A stretch of 64,000 nt of DNA, taken from Macrobrachium rosenbergii. Lineage: Eukaryota > Arthropoda > Malacostraca > Decapoda > Palaemonidae. This document shows positions 13,841-25,840 of this stretch, in pieces. How positions within the stretch are numbered: position 1 is the first letter of the stretch; every line of letters starts with the position of its first letter. The stretch covers positions 20,026,202 to 20,090,201 of the forward strand of contig NC_089762.1 in assembly GCF_040412425.1 (NCBI RefSeq). The letters run 5' to 3'. The notes beneath the pieces are model-generated. The model worked only from the letters and a program-made list of their open reading frames with translations. It did no database searches and was not told the origin of the DNA. A program made the translations under genes and the position numbers.

Positions 13841-14235
13841 TGAAAAGAGCTTATTTTTAGTTTACCAGTAATGTAGAGCTAGTAATCATGCAGTTTTGGG
13901 GTCCAGATTCATTGCACTACATAAAGTCAAGATCGGCACAAAGATATATCAAATATTTATTGCGTCATGGAAAACAATGAAAAATGAGCAAAAGTATTCA
14001 GTTTGTTTCTGCCAGCTAATGGCTGTAAACCAGCTTTTAGCAACAGCTCTGATTTTGGAATTTGCCTTTCCTATTGATTTCTCTTGGTATTTGATGAAGT
14101 ATTCATGCTTTGATAGCCTTTTGGCATTATTAGATAGGGTAAGACTCTGTTTTTTTACCTTTACAGTATTGTGATTCTCTTTATAACGACTTGTGTATTT
14201 ACTGATTTTGACTTTAGTTGACTTGTTTCTTCCAA

Positions 14236-16673
14236 ATGTCAGACTCAAGTTCGACTAGCTTTAGGTATTGCAGCTAAGGCTGTAATACGTGTTTGACTAA
14301 GGAATCTTACGGTTCACATTCTATCTGCACAGATTGTAGGGGACAAATTTGTTCAGAAGACTTGCAATGTAGTGAATGTGTAGGCTGGGACAGTAAGAAG
14401 TGGAAGACTTTAAGATCTCATTTAAACAAACTGGCTAGAGATAAAAAGAGAAAAGCGACAGCCAGGCAGATTAGAAAGTCTTTAGCTAGTCAGGATCTGT
14501 TGATCATGACATTGATAATGTTAATGTCGAGATTGAAGTTCCTGTTATTTCTGTTGATCCCATACCCAGTTCTCCTGCTATGCAACCCGCTCCTTTACCC
14601 AGCTCTCTTGCCTCCAAACCCAACACCATTACCAGCCCTGAGTGTAAAATTGATAAAAAGTTCGAATTGATTGTTGAATCTATTGCGCAATTAGCCCCTT
14701 CGTTTAAGGTGTTATGGACAATAAGAGTGGTTTGGAGTGCCCTGTTGCTCCTAGTGCCAGTGCAGTGTCGGTGGAGTGCTCGATTGCGCCTAGTGTTAGT
14801 GATGTGTTGGTGGAGGAGGTGGCTGCCCGTCCTGCTGATTCTGGTAGTCGCCCCCTCGGTTGAACCTGTTGTTGAATCCCAGGTTGCAGCCAAATGCCAC
14901 TGGAAAGACGTATCCCTGGATGTGCATCGTCTTTCATCTAGCTCAGATGATTCTTCTCCCAGAGGCCAGTGGCGTTTTGTGGATGAATCACGCCCTTTGA
15001 AAAGGCATGCGGGTGATGTGTCTCATTCTCTTCCAGTGCAGTGTAAGAAATTCAAGGAACCTGTTTGCAGTCCTCTCCCGTCTTGCAGTCATTGGGACAG
15101 TCCGGAACATTTTCCTTCTGTTCCTCCCTTGGTAGAGTCAGAGAGCGGTTTCCAAGCATCCTGCTTCTCGTAAGCGCTCTTCGTCTAAGGCGTCTTCTTC
15201 TGAGCATCCTCTTGCACCCGAGACTCCTCTGGCTCCCGAGCGCCCTGCAGTGTTGGAAGCTCCCTTGACTGCTGAATGCCCGAAATTGTCTCAGTGCTCG
15301 TTGGCTCCTTGTGCTGCTGTGTCAGAGAGCCTGTCTTCTGTAGAGCGTCGCAAAGCGCCCAAGCGCCTGTTGCCGCCCATCCACTCTTTGATTCATGGTT
15401 CGCCAGCTAAGATGAAGTGCCCAGTGGCGCCCAAGCTTCCCTTGGCACCCAATCTTCTGTTGGCACCAAAACGTCACCGTGCTTATGCCGCCGACACTTT
15501 GACTCTTTGGCTGTTGTTGTTCCCCGAGCAGTTGGGCATTCTTCTGTCTTGAACTTCCATGCCTCAGGCTTTACCCTCTTCTAGCAGCAAGCACCCTCTG
15601 TGGTAGACTCGATTCACAGCAAGCTCAACAGTATTTTGAGCCTGTTGAAGAAGGCTATGCCAACCCCCCAACCTACGGACTTGGCTTTGTCTCCTGTATC
15701 CTTGGATGAGGAAGAAGTTATTGCTCAAGATGCCCGTCCTTCAGCTTATGCATCACTACTAAGGTATCTTCTTGCTACCTTCCCAAATTGCTTTTCGCCT
15801 GCAGCTCCTTCTTCGCCCGCATCGACTTTTCTTGGGGAGTCACAGTCTTCCGAGTCATCGAGACTACCCAAGTTAGGGCTTTCTTCTTCTGCCAAGAAAG
15901 CCTTGTGTGTTATTGAGGGATGGCTAGCAGAGGAGAAGAGGGAACAAGGCAGAGCCATTTTCAGCTTCCTTCTAGATTGTCCAAGATGAGGCAGCTCTCT
16001 TATGCCACAGGGGAAGCTCCTTCTGTGGGAGTTTCTGCCTCTTCCTAGGGGTACTTCTCTGGGTTGATCGATTTCTTGTAGATCTGCCTTTGTTTCAGCG
16101 AAGATCATGTTCAGTTCGACGGAGCTCTCACACCTTAAAAACTTGTTTTAGGTGTTCGAAGTGTTGAGTTTTCTCGATTGGGCAGTGGGCCCTCTTCCCT
16201 ATAAGATTAAGGACTGCTCTACCATTCCTGAAGATAGTGCCTCCGACTTGCTGGGGGTCCTCTCGTGTATCAGTAAAGGAATCAGGGATGGTTCCCAGGA
16301 ATTAGCTTTCCTTTACACAATGGGAGTTCTAAAGAAGAGAGAACTGTGGTGTTCCTACATCTCTAGGGGAGTGACTCCCTCCCAGAAGTTGGCCCTTATG
16401 TTTTCCCCGCTGGATCATCATCACCTGTTCAAGCAGGCTACAGTTCTGGAGCTTTCTTTGGATCTTCAGAAGAAGAATACGCAAGATCTTCTTGCCCAAT
16501 ACTCTAGGCGACCTAAGGAGGTGCCCGCTCATTCCTCCAGGACAGTCTCCCCGCTGCAGACTCGGCCCTTTCATGGCAGTAGACAAAGATCCCTTTCTAG
16601 ATCCTGTTCGTCCAGCAGATTTGTCTCCAGAGCCATTAAGAGATCCTCATCCTGTTCTGCCTCTCACAAGTGA
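14236..16673 (+). pseudogene. DIRS copy A gag-like ORF1, frameshifted
   Basis: It begins MSDSSSTSFRYC and then meets an in-frame TAA after YCS. A Cys-rich head follows (C-x3-C, then C-x2-C...C...C-x2-C with CTDCRGQICSEDLQCSEC), a basic helix (KKWKTLRSHLNKLARDKKRK), a Pro/Ala/Ser-rich variable region with degenerate APK/LAP repeats near 15.25-15.48 kb, an acidic segment (15.6-15.99 kb) and a conserved C-terminal domain (16152-16673). That last domain has the GVLKKRELWCSYISRGVTPSQKLALMFSPL pattern shared with copies C and E. The same start and Cys pattern appear in copies B, C and E, which fixes the start. Probably nucleic-acid-binding; no enzymatic motif is visible. Confidence 0.75.
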
Positions 16674-16679
16674 GAATTT

Positions 16680-18130
16680 TGTCCGAACTTCTGTAGGAGC
16701 CAGGCTCCTTCCCTTCTGGAAGAAGTGGAGAGAGAAGGGGCCAGAGCCCTGGATTGTCAACGTTCTGAGGGAAAGCTATTCTATTCCCCTTCAAAGAAAA
16801 GCCACCTTTAAGCAGCTCTCCAATAAGATTGTCAGCGTACTCCAAAGGGTCAAAGAAGTCTTTGGCCCTCTTAGAAGAATTGTTGTCCCTTCTCAAGAAG
16901 GGGGCGATAGAATTAGTAGAGAATGTGGGCTCTCTGGAGTTCTACAATTGTCTTTTTGTGGTGCCCAAAGCTTCAGGGGGCTGGAGGCCCTTCCTGGATG
17001 TCAGCGCATTGAATGTCTGTTCAGAAGACAGAGTTCCAGATGGAGACAAATTGAACCATCATGTCATTCATTCGCCAGGGAGACTGGTTGACATCTATTG
17101 ACATGCAGGATGCGTACTTCCACGTCCCAATACATTGGGAATTGAGGAAATTTCTGAGGTTTGTGTTTGGGAACGAAGTGTTCCAGTTCCGTGCTCTATG
17201 TTTTGGGTAATCGACGGTGCCTCAAGTATTTATCAGAGTGCTCGCTCCCTTAATGAAGTGGCTCCATGTGATGGGAATCAAGATCTCCCTTTACTTGGAC
17301 AATTGGCTACTTTGGGCCCAACTGAAAGGGTAATGTTTGGAGGACCTTCAAAAGACTCTTCTCCTAGTCCAGGAGCTGGGATTGATGATCAACGTTCACA
17401 ACGGATTCTTTATTTAGGGATGATAAAAGACTTCAGAGTTTTCAAGTTTTTCCCTCACCAAAGAGAATACAGTCTTGCCTCAAGATAGTGCCCAGATTTC
17501 TTCTTCCAGACCAATGCTCTGCCAATGAATGGATGAGTCTTCTCGGGATGTTATTGTCCCTAGAACAATTTGTACTCTTGGGCAGACTTCATATGAGACC
17601 GCTCCAATTCTTCTTAAGAATCAGTTGGGGCAGGAAAAAATACCCAGACTCTTTCGTATTCCGAGTAACTCCAGAGATAAAAGAGGATCTGTGTTGGTGG
17701 AGCTTAGAAGGAAGGTTGTCGCAAGGGAAATATTTTGTTGAACCCTTACCTAGACTTCTTCTCAGACACGTCGAACCTAGGTTGGGGAGCTCTGTTGGGA
17801 GGCAGGAAATTTCAGGGTCTTGGTCCCTGGAACAAAGAAATTGGCACATAAATGTCAGGGAGTTGGAGGCAGTTCATTTGGGGTTACAATTTTTCAAAGA
17901 AGTATACAACAAGACAATCACAGTGCACTCCGACAGTACGACTGCCTTGGCGTGTATCAAAAACTAAGGGGGACACTCTTTCTCCCTTTACGAGACAGTA
18001 AGGGATCTTCTGTTTTGGGCAGAGCAATTTCAAGTCAAGCTTCTTACTCAGTTCATTCAGGGGAAGCTCAACGTTTTGGCAGACGAGCTAAGTCGCCGAA
18101 AACAGGTGTTACCCACGGAGTGGACTCTGG
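16680..18130 (+). pseudogene. DIRS copy A reverse transcriptase / RNase H, frameshifted
   Basis: Conserved blocks in several frames: VGARLLPFWKKW, an EPWIVNVLRESYSIP segment, EFYNCLFVVPKASGGWRPFLDVSALN (about 16.93-17.0 kb), DMQDAYFHVPIHW (about 17.1 kb), LYLDNWL (17.29 kb), the thumb, then RNase H with WHINVRELEAVHLGLQFF and TVHSDSTTALACIKN (17.84-17.97 kb). The domain order is that of DIRS/Ngaro pol. The second catalytic Asp of YLDD is Asn (codon AAT at 17301-17303). Stops and shifts abolish function. Confidence 0.8.
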
Positions 18131-18479
18131 ATCCTAATGTTTGCTCGGATCTTTGGAAGTTTTGGGGGACTCCGGTCATAGACCTGTTCATGACTTCCAG
18201 AAACCATCATCTCCCTCTGTTTTGCTTGCCAGTTCCGGATCCTTTAGCATTGACAACCAATGCCATGCTTCAGGACTGGTCAAACAGTCACCTTTGTGCG
18301 TTTCCCCCCTTCAGCATGATAAGACAGGTGATCAACAAATTCCAGACTTGCCAAAATCTGTCAATGATCCTAGTGGCCCCCTTTTGGCCAATGAAGGAAT
18401 GTTCCTGGATCTTCTTGACTTCCTCGCAGACTTTTTGAGGCTGCTACCTCAAAAACCTCATCTGCTAAAACAACTCCAC

Positions 18480-19560
18480 TTCTGGCATTTTCATCATGGA
18501 TTGTCTACTCTGGTCCTGACAGGATACAGACTGTCAGGAAACTTCTTAGAAAGAAGGGGTTTTCAAGATTGGCTTCGCAAGCTATTGGTAAATGCAGGTG
18601 ACAGTCCTCTGATAGAGTATATCAGGCTAAGTGGACAATTTTCAGAGAATGGTGCAGGAAGCATAGAGTGTTGTCTTCTCAGACATCTATAGCCAAATGG
18701 CAAACTTTTCACTATATCTTAAGACCAACAGGAACCTGTCAGCCTCGATGATCAAGGGTTATAGGGCCATGTTAAGCTCTGTCTTCAGACAACAGGATTT
18801 ATCTGATCTGATTAGACCGTTTGACACTACGAGACAGAGAGAGGTATTAGCAGTGCCATGGAACCTGGACGTGGTCCTTAAATGGTTGTCTGGTCCCCGA
18901 TTTGAGCCTATGCATTCGATTTTCCTGAGAGATCTAACAAGAAAGACCCTCTTTCTAGTCGCTTTAGCAACCGCAAAATGAATCAGTGAGGTCCATGCAA
19001 TAGACAAAAGAGTGGTTTTTTCCAAAAGAATGCTATCTGTCCCTTCTCCTTGGGATTTCGAGCCAAGAATGAGTCCAGTTCCAATCCATGGCCTCGTTCC
19101 TTTGCAATTAAAAGCTTGTCTGAGATTGTAGGCCCAAATGAGGAAGAGAGAGTATTGTGTCCTGTGAGAGCTGTAAGGTTTTATCTTCACAGAACAGAGA
19201 AGATTCATGGTCCTTCAAGCGCCTTATGGTGTTCTGTTAAGAATCCTTCTTGGCCACTTTCAAGAATGCCCTGGCACTCTTCCTTAGAGACCTCATCTCG
19301 GAAACCCATTCTTCTGTTGAAGAGGAGGTTTTTCCATTGTGTAAAGTGAGAGCTCATGAAATTAGGGCTGTAGCCACTTCATTGGCGCTCAAGCGTAATT
19401 TGTCTCTCCTCGATATTGCAAGCAACTTTTTGGAAATGTAAGTCAGTCTTTTTAAACTCATTATTTGCAGGAAATTGAAACAGTTTACAATAATTGCAGT
19501 ACTTTGGGTCCAAAGTCAGTGGCTGGCATGGTGTTGGGGGAAGAAGCATAGGAAGTAATC
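18480..19560 (+). pseudogene. DIRS copy A tyrosine recombinase, catalytic Arg lost
   Basis: Tyrosine recombinases of DIRS elements integrate the circular DNA intermediate. The core-binding part has SASMIKGYRAMLSSVF (18.74 kb) and WNLDVVLKWLSG. The first catalytic Arg expected after LFLVALATAK is TGA (18979-18981). The HEIRA box (His-x-x-Arg, about 19.35 kb) and a THYLQEIET segment with the likely nucleophile Tyr (about 19.46 kb, after a shift) remain. Non-functional. Confidence 0.8.
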
Positions 19561-19918
19561 CTTCCTTCCTTTCTTCGCCTTGATTTGAGGTTGTTGAGTT
19601 TTTTAAGGGAGCCTGGGGGTACAGTGTACCAGAGTGCCCTCCAGTCCTTCGTAGTTGGGCAGTGGTTTTTAACTTTTTGTGGTATTAGGTGATGTTTATT
19701 TCATTGTCGTTTTCTCTGTACTGCGCCCTGGGCAGGGGCAACATTATTACCTTTGTCAGCAATTGGAATCATCCTTGCTACAAGGTACCCACTAACAAAG
19801 TAGGCAAGCCTCGGCTATAAAACCTCGCCACTATACGATAAGGAAAGCGCCAATAGAGGCAGTACCTTCCTGTAGCAGCTTCCTTATCTTCCTTATCAAG
19901 TAAGGAAACAACAGGCAT
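19560..19918 (+). other. DIRS copy A 3' untranslated region
   Basis: Matches the post-recombinase regions of copy D (30818-31200) and, more distantly, copy E (about 57830-58200). Shared landmarks are GGGAGCCTGGG, CTGCGCCCTGGGCAGGGGCA and CAGAGGCAGTA...CTGTAGCAGCT. It ends where copy B begins (TTTTATATAAG at 19919). Confidence 0.75.
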
Positions 19919-20258
19919 TTTTATATAAGTAATTTAACCAGTAATTACAAAGCTATTAGTTTCTTTTAACCGGCAGCTTAAAATTTTGAAATTGCGGGTC
20001 ACGCTAGTTTGTTTTGGTTATGGCAACGTAATACAAAGAGCTTCAATTTGTTTCTGCCGGCTTTGGTTGAAGGACTGTGGCTGGCAGCAGCTTGAATCTT
20101 GAAATTTATACTTTGCTGGTTGTTTGTTCTATCTACGATTGGTGAAGTATTTATTTTTGTAGCCTTTCGGCACAATTTAGATAGTGTTAGGGGAGTTTTG
20201 ATCATTGGTTCACGACTTTTTGCCCATTTTTTTGGACTTGTCTTTGTAATTTTCCATG

Positions 20259-22148
20259 ATGTCTGACACTAGTAGTTCTAGTATAGGCAGTCCCTGGTTA
20301 TCGGCTGGGTTCCGTTCCCGACAGCTTGACGATAACCATAAATCGGCGATAATAGCACTGATCCCTGGTTATCAGTGCCGATAACCGGTTATCAGCGCCG
20401 ATACTGGTGATCAGTGCTGCTGATAACCAGCGATCAGCGACGATAACCGGGAATCGGTGTCGAAAATCGGTTATTGTCGTCGCTAGACAAGCGCCGTAAA
20501 ACCGGATTGCCAATAACTGAGGCTATCCAATAACCGGGGACTGCCTGTATTAGGTATTGTAGCAAGGGCTGCAATACTAAACTTACTAAAGAACCCTACG
20601 ACTCTCACACTGTTTGTGTTCAGTGTAGGGGACCAACTTGTTCAGTTGATTTATGATGTGAGGAATGTAGTGAATAGGATATAAAGAAGTGGAAGACTTT
20701 AGATTCACATCTTAAGAAACCAGCGAGAGATAGAAAGAGGAAAGCTATTGCCAGGGAATCTAGTAAAGCCTTGGCTAGCCAGGATTCATCTGCTAAGTTG
20801 GATGCAGTTGCACCTGTAATTTCTTCCGATCCTGTTCCATCTCCTCCACCTCTGTGCAATCCCCTCCTTTACCCGGCTCTCACATTTCCAATCCCAACAC
20901 CATCATTAATTGTGCAATCGATTGCTAAATTGGTGTCATCTGTGAAAGTTTTAATGGATAAAACTGAGTCAGAGCGCCCCATGGCGCCCAGTGTTAATGC
21001 AGTGGTAGTGGAGGAGGTGGCTGTTCAGCCCGCCGATTCTCATAGGCCAAGGTCCCTGACATACTCCCCAGCACCTGGGAGGAGTCAAACTGGCAGCCTA
21101 AGGGAGGTCGGTGGGGTCTGCCCCTGAGCAGTTGCCCCCTCGGTTCAGTCTGTTGATGAATCCCAGACTGCAACCAAAGGCCGTTAGAAAGGTCTTCAAG
21201 TGAGTGTTCACTGTATGTCCTCCAGTTCTGAGGATTTTAGTCCCAGGCACTCATAGTGCTATGCCGACAAGTCGCCCACTGAAAAGGCGTGCAGTGGACT
21301 TCGAGATCTCTTCTCCTGTGCCTTGTAAGAAGGGCAAGGATTCAGCGCGCCCTCTTGCAGTCACTGGGATAGCCCGGAGCAACTATCTTTTGCTACATCA
21401 GACAACGATTGTAAATTGGCGCCAAAGCGCCTTGTGGTGCATAGATGTTCTTCGTTGCATAAGAGAACCCTCCGTCAGGAGTTGTGCGCCCAGCACCTTC
21501 ACCTCTACAATCAGCGCCCGAACGGCCAGCAACTAGCGCCGAAGCACCCAAGCTTCCGTTTACAGATGAGCGCCCACTGGCACCCGTTTGCCATCAAGTT
21601 TCGTCATTGTAGTGTCATCTCGGACAGTGTTCCTTCTTCGGCTGACCTGATTCAGAGCAAACTAGATAACATTCTAAGTTTGCTTCATAAAACTCCTCCT
21701 ACAGCTCAGACGACAGCGGACTTATCGCTTTCTCCTGTTTCTTCTGAAGAAGAGGTCGTTCCAGATCAAGATGTTCCTTCATCAGCATAGTCTGCTTTGA
21801 GGTTCCTGCTAGCGGCCTTCCCAAGCGTATTTTCACCAGCTACTCCCTCCTCTCCTGCGTCAACTTTCTTTGTAGAAGCTCCCTCAGCTGGTTCTTTGAG
21901 GTTACCGAAACTGGTTCTCTCCTCATCAGCGAAGAAGGCACTGAATGAAGTAGAAGGGTAGTTCTCTGAGAAGAGGGAGCAAGGTAAAGCAGTTTTTTGT
22001 TTCCCGCTTTCCAAGTTGTCTAGGTCGAGTCATAGGTTTTATGCAACACGAGAAGCGCCTTCCTTGGGAGTCTGCCTCCTCTCAGGGAGACTTCTCCGGC
22101 CTTATCGACTCGGCTAGGAGATCAGCTTTCACCTCAGCCAAAATTATG
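20259..22148 (+). pseudogene. DIRS copy B gag-like ORF, interrupted
   Basis: Starts MSDTSSSS. A 264-bp MITE is inserted after the eighth codon or so, then IRYCSKGCNTKLTK continues. Cys blocks CVQCRGPTCSVD...C.EC follow with an in-frame stop. The Pro-rich and acidic parts appear at 20771-21790 in shifting frames (ELIQSKLDNILSLLHK-type segment at 21.65 kb). The frame ends where copy C is inserted, corresponding to about 16.11 kb in copy A. Confidence 0.7.
20284..20547. mobile_element. Tigger/pogo-like MITE, 264 bp, TA target duplication
   Basis: Inverted ends (T/C)AGGCAGTCCC(T/C)GGTTAT at the left and ATAACCGGGGACTGCCTG at the right, with TA on both sides (20282-20283, 20548-20549). Removing the element restores the gag reading frame. 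The interior is built of repeated GATAACC/GGTTATC and CGGCG words in both orientations and has no coding capacity. TA duplication and CAG-starting ends fit the Tc1/mariner superfamily, Tigger or pogo branch. Confidence 0.8.
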
Positions 22149-22465
22149 TTTTATATAAGTAACTTACCAGATAATTACATAGCTATAATTTGTCTTTGTG
22201 ATGCAGCTCAAAATTTGAAACTGAGCAGTGAGTGTTTGGGTGTAGGCATACTGCCCCACCCACTATCGGGGAAGAATAGGTACAGTGTGCTAAAGAGCTT
22301 TTTCGTTTCTGCTGGTTAATGACTGAACCAGTTATTAGCAGCTCTTGTTTATTTTTCATGGTCGGAGTCATCTTTGGTGAAGTACTTTACACAGGCAGCT
22401 ATTTAGCTTAGTAGAATTTGGATTTTTCTTGGATTGTGACTTGTTTAATTGGAATTTTGTCCATT

Positions 22466-24880
22466 ATGTCTGGTAGTTTGCCTTTTTACTGCAGCAAAGG
22501 CTGCAAACTAGACTCACTTCTGCAAATATGACTCATACCATTTGTTGTACTTGTAGGGAACAAATTTGTTACTCTGGAATTGAATTGTGTGAATTAAAGA
22601 CTGGGAGGGTAAATGGAAGACTTTACAGACACACTAGACAAATTGCAGCGTGACTGAATCAAAAAGCTACAGCTAGGACCTTCTGTTCTTCCTAGTATAG
22701 GTCATTCTCCAGGAGTTGGTATTGATGTTATGCCTATCCCTTCAATGCCTCTGACAGCTTTTTCTCCCATTTCCAGCCCTCCAGCCTTTCCTGTCACCCT
22801 TTACCTAACTCTCATTTTGCTGAACCCAATGCCATTGCCAATTTAGAAGCACGGGTAGATAAAAAATTTAATTTACTTGTCAATACTGTTTCCCAGATTG
22901 GGAGTTCTGTGAAGGTCCTAATGGACAAATTTAATAGTGTAGTGTCAGTGAAGTGTCAGTGGAGGGGGCTGTTGTAGTGTCCCACTGATGCTCCTAGACC
23001 AAGGTCCCTGCTAAACTCCCCTTGCCAACCTGGGAGGAAGCAAACTGGCAGTCCAAGGGAGGTCGGAATTGGGTTTGCTCTCAAGGTTGTCGCCTCATCT
23101 GAGGAGCCTGTTGTCCGTCAGTCTCAGGCTGTGGAAGAACGCTGTTGGAAAGTGTGTGAATGGATGTACATGCACTATTTTCAAATGATTCAGATTCATC
23201 AAAGAAACGCAGTGACCGTTTTGCCAGAGTTTCTAGGCCATTGAAAAGGCTGGGCACTTCCTTGGATTCTGATTTGCCCCCATCTTGTAAACGAGCTGTA
23301 GAGAGAGAGAACGTAGCCCTCTCCCTTCTTGCAGTTTTTGGGAGTCGCCAGCGAGAGATTCTCGCTCCCATTCAGGTGCAAAAGTGCATTCTGACCCCAA
23401 ACGCAGTGTCTGCCAGTCCAGATTATTGGTGCCAAGAGTATGAGCGCCCAGTGACGTTAGTAGTGTGCATAGCCTAAGCACCAACTCAAAGATTGTTAGG
23501 TGTCCAGTTTTCATCTCTAGAGCGCCCAATGTCCGAGCACCCATCGAATGAGCACACTTCGTCCGAGCACCCATCGCATGGGCGCGCAGTGTCTGCCTTC
23601 CCTGTTCGTGGGTGTCCAGATTCCGAGTTAGAAGAGCTCTTGTTTGACTGCTTGGAGCGGGAACGTCAGATCACCGAGCACTCATCCATGGGGCGCCAAG
23701 TGTCCGTGGAGAATGCAACCGCTTCCAAGGAGTTAGTGTCTGCTTCAACAGCGAGTGGGCGCCCAACGTCCGTGCATCCAGTCGCTGTGGGCACCTCTCT
23801 CGAAGTCTGCCCCACTTCTAATTTCTTCATGCCCCCACAAGGAGAACTTCCAGTATCGAATGCCTCAAAAGAATTTCCCTCTGTTGCTAAAGATCCTTCT
23901 TTGGTGCCGCTTCAACTTCGGCTTGATAGAGTGTTGAGTCTCCTTCAGAAGCCAATTCCAGTAGTGCAAGACACCATGGAACCCCCAGGATCACCTGCTC
24001 TGTCCGTTGAGGAACCTGCAGAAGAGGAGCAACCTGCCTCTCATTACTCGGCACTGCTCAGTTTCTTCCTGGTCTGTTACCCGTCATTCTTCTCTCCAGT
24101 TGTCCCTTTCTCGTTGGGTTCAGCCTACTTGATGCGACAACCACCAGGTATCGCCAGACTGGCACGTATGGTGTTGTTTTCGTCGTCGAAGAAAGCTTTC
24201 AGCCGCATGGATGCCTGGCTAGCAGAGAAGAGGGAAGTCGGGAAGGTGGTGTTCTGTTCGCCTCCCTTTCGTTTGATAAGGCAGAAGTATCTGTCTTATG
24301 CAACTGGAGAAGCTCCGTCCTTGGGAGTTTCTACCTCCTCTCATGGGGACTTCTCCAGTATCATAGATGCTTTCGATTTCTGCTTTCTCGTCTGCCAGAA
24401 TTCTCTTCACAGCCTCGGAATTAGACCATCTGCTTAAGGACATCTTTAAAGTCTTTGAGATCTTTAGTTTTCTGGATTAGACGGTGGGAGCCCTAGCCAA
24501 GAGGATGGAAGATTAACGCCCTTCCAGATAAACATCAGACTGGCTGGGAGTACTGGGGTGTGCTGATAGAGCCGTAAGAGATGGAGCACTAGAGCTAGCA
24601 ACCATCTTCACAACAGGAGTCCTCAAGAAACGAGATTTGTGGTGCTCGTTCACGGCAAAGGGAGTCACCCCATCGCAACATTCTTCGCTTCTTTTTGCCC
24701 CCCTGGACAAGAATAGCTTGTTCCTCCAGAACACCCTGGAACGGGTTTCAGTGGAGCTGCAGAAGTTGGTTGACTCAGGACCTCCTCACTCAATCCACCA
24801 AAAGTACTACGTTCCCCGCACGAGCCACTACAAGCACAGCTACTAGAACGTCATCGTCCTTGCAGCAACAGCCCTTTCGA
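22466..24880 (+). pseudogene. DIRS copy C gag-like ORF
   Basis: Starts MSGSLPFYCSKGCKLD, aligned with the other copies. The Cys region is frameshifted. A long open stretch (23493-24437) holds a degenerate SEHPS/GRPxS repeat region (about 23.52-23.8 kb) and an acidic/helical part (LQLRLDRVLSLLQKP). The C-terminal domain follows at about 24.58-24.78 kb (KRDLWCSFTAKGVTPSQHSSLLFAPL). Usual gag architecture for this family, longer in the repeat region than copy A. Confidence 0.7.
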
Positions 24881-24979
24881 GGTTTTAGAGGTTGTTTCCA
24901 GTCCTGACCTAGAGCCAACCTCCGAACTTCCAGACCAACTAGAAAACCCATTAATGAGACAACACTTCAAAAATGAGAA

Positions 24980-25840
24980 AATGAGACGTACATTCTCCGT
25001 GTTCCAGTGGGAGCAAAACTTTCTAATTTCTTGACAGAATGGAACAAGAAGAATGTGGAGCCATGGGTGTAAAAGGTATTGAAAGAAGGCTATGCTATCC
25101 CTTTCAGGGAGAAACCTTCTCAACGACATGGAGGTGTCAGGAACATGGTTGCCTACCGAAAGGAAGCTCCACAGCAGTGTAAAGGAATTAAAAGCGATTC
25201 ATCTAGCTCTTCAACACTTTGCAACGCTAAACTTCCACAAGACAGTAGCGGTTCATTCGGACAGCATGACCGTCTGGCTTATATCAAGAATCAAGGAGGG
25301 ACCCATTTTTTTATGCTCTACGAAGCGACAAAGGATTTTCTTCCATGGGCAAGGAGCAACGAGACCCAATTAGTGACCCACTTCATTCAGGGCAGGATGA
25401 ATCTCCTCGCTGACGAATTGAGTCATGGCAAACAGGTTCTACTGACGGAATGGACACTCAATCCACAGGTGTGCACCGGCCTGTGGAAGCTGTGGGGAAA
25501 GCCATCAGTAGACCTGTTTGTGACGTCAAGGAACCATTGTCTTCCATTACATTGTTCCCCGGCTCCGGACCCGCAAGCATGGGCAACGGATGCCATGCTG
25601 CAGTTCTGGTCAAACCTCGACCTTTACTCCTTCCCTCCCTTCAGCATGGTGAGGGAAGTGTTAAAAAAGTTCAATGCACACAACAACGTGTCAGCTACCT
25701 CAGTCGCTCTCTTTTGGCCACACAAGGAGTGGTTCCCCGATCTGATGAGCCTTTTGTCGGACTTCCCAAGGCTACTTCCTCAGAAGAGAAGTCTTCTCGA
25801 ACAGCAGCACTTCCTCCGATTCCATCAAGGGTTATCCACT
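24980..25840 (+). pseudogene. DIRS copy C pol remnant: RT stub fused to RNase H
   Basis: NVEPWV..VLKEGYAIPFREKPSQ (RT N-terminus) is joined near 25125 directly to VSGTWLPTERKLHSSVKELKAIHLALQHF and VAVHSDS of RNase H, so roughly 0.9 kb encoding palm and fingers is absent compared with copy E. The conserved post-RNase H block follows (NLLADELSHGKQVLLTEWTLNPQVC, LWKLWGKPSVDLFVTSRN, FPPFSMVREVLKKF). The stretch 25079-25897 is one open frame. Confidence 0.75.

Noticed and set aside
14504..14937. Minus-strand Thr/Ser/Gly-rich open frames
   Set aside because: Shadows of the plus-strand DIRS copy A gag, whose start and Cys pattern agree with three other copies.
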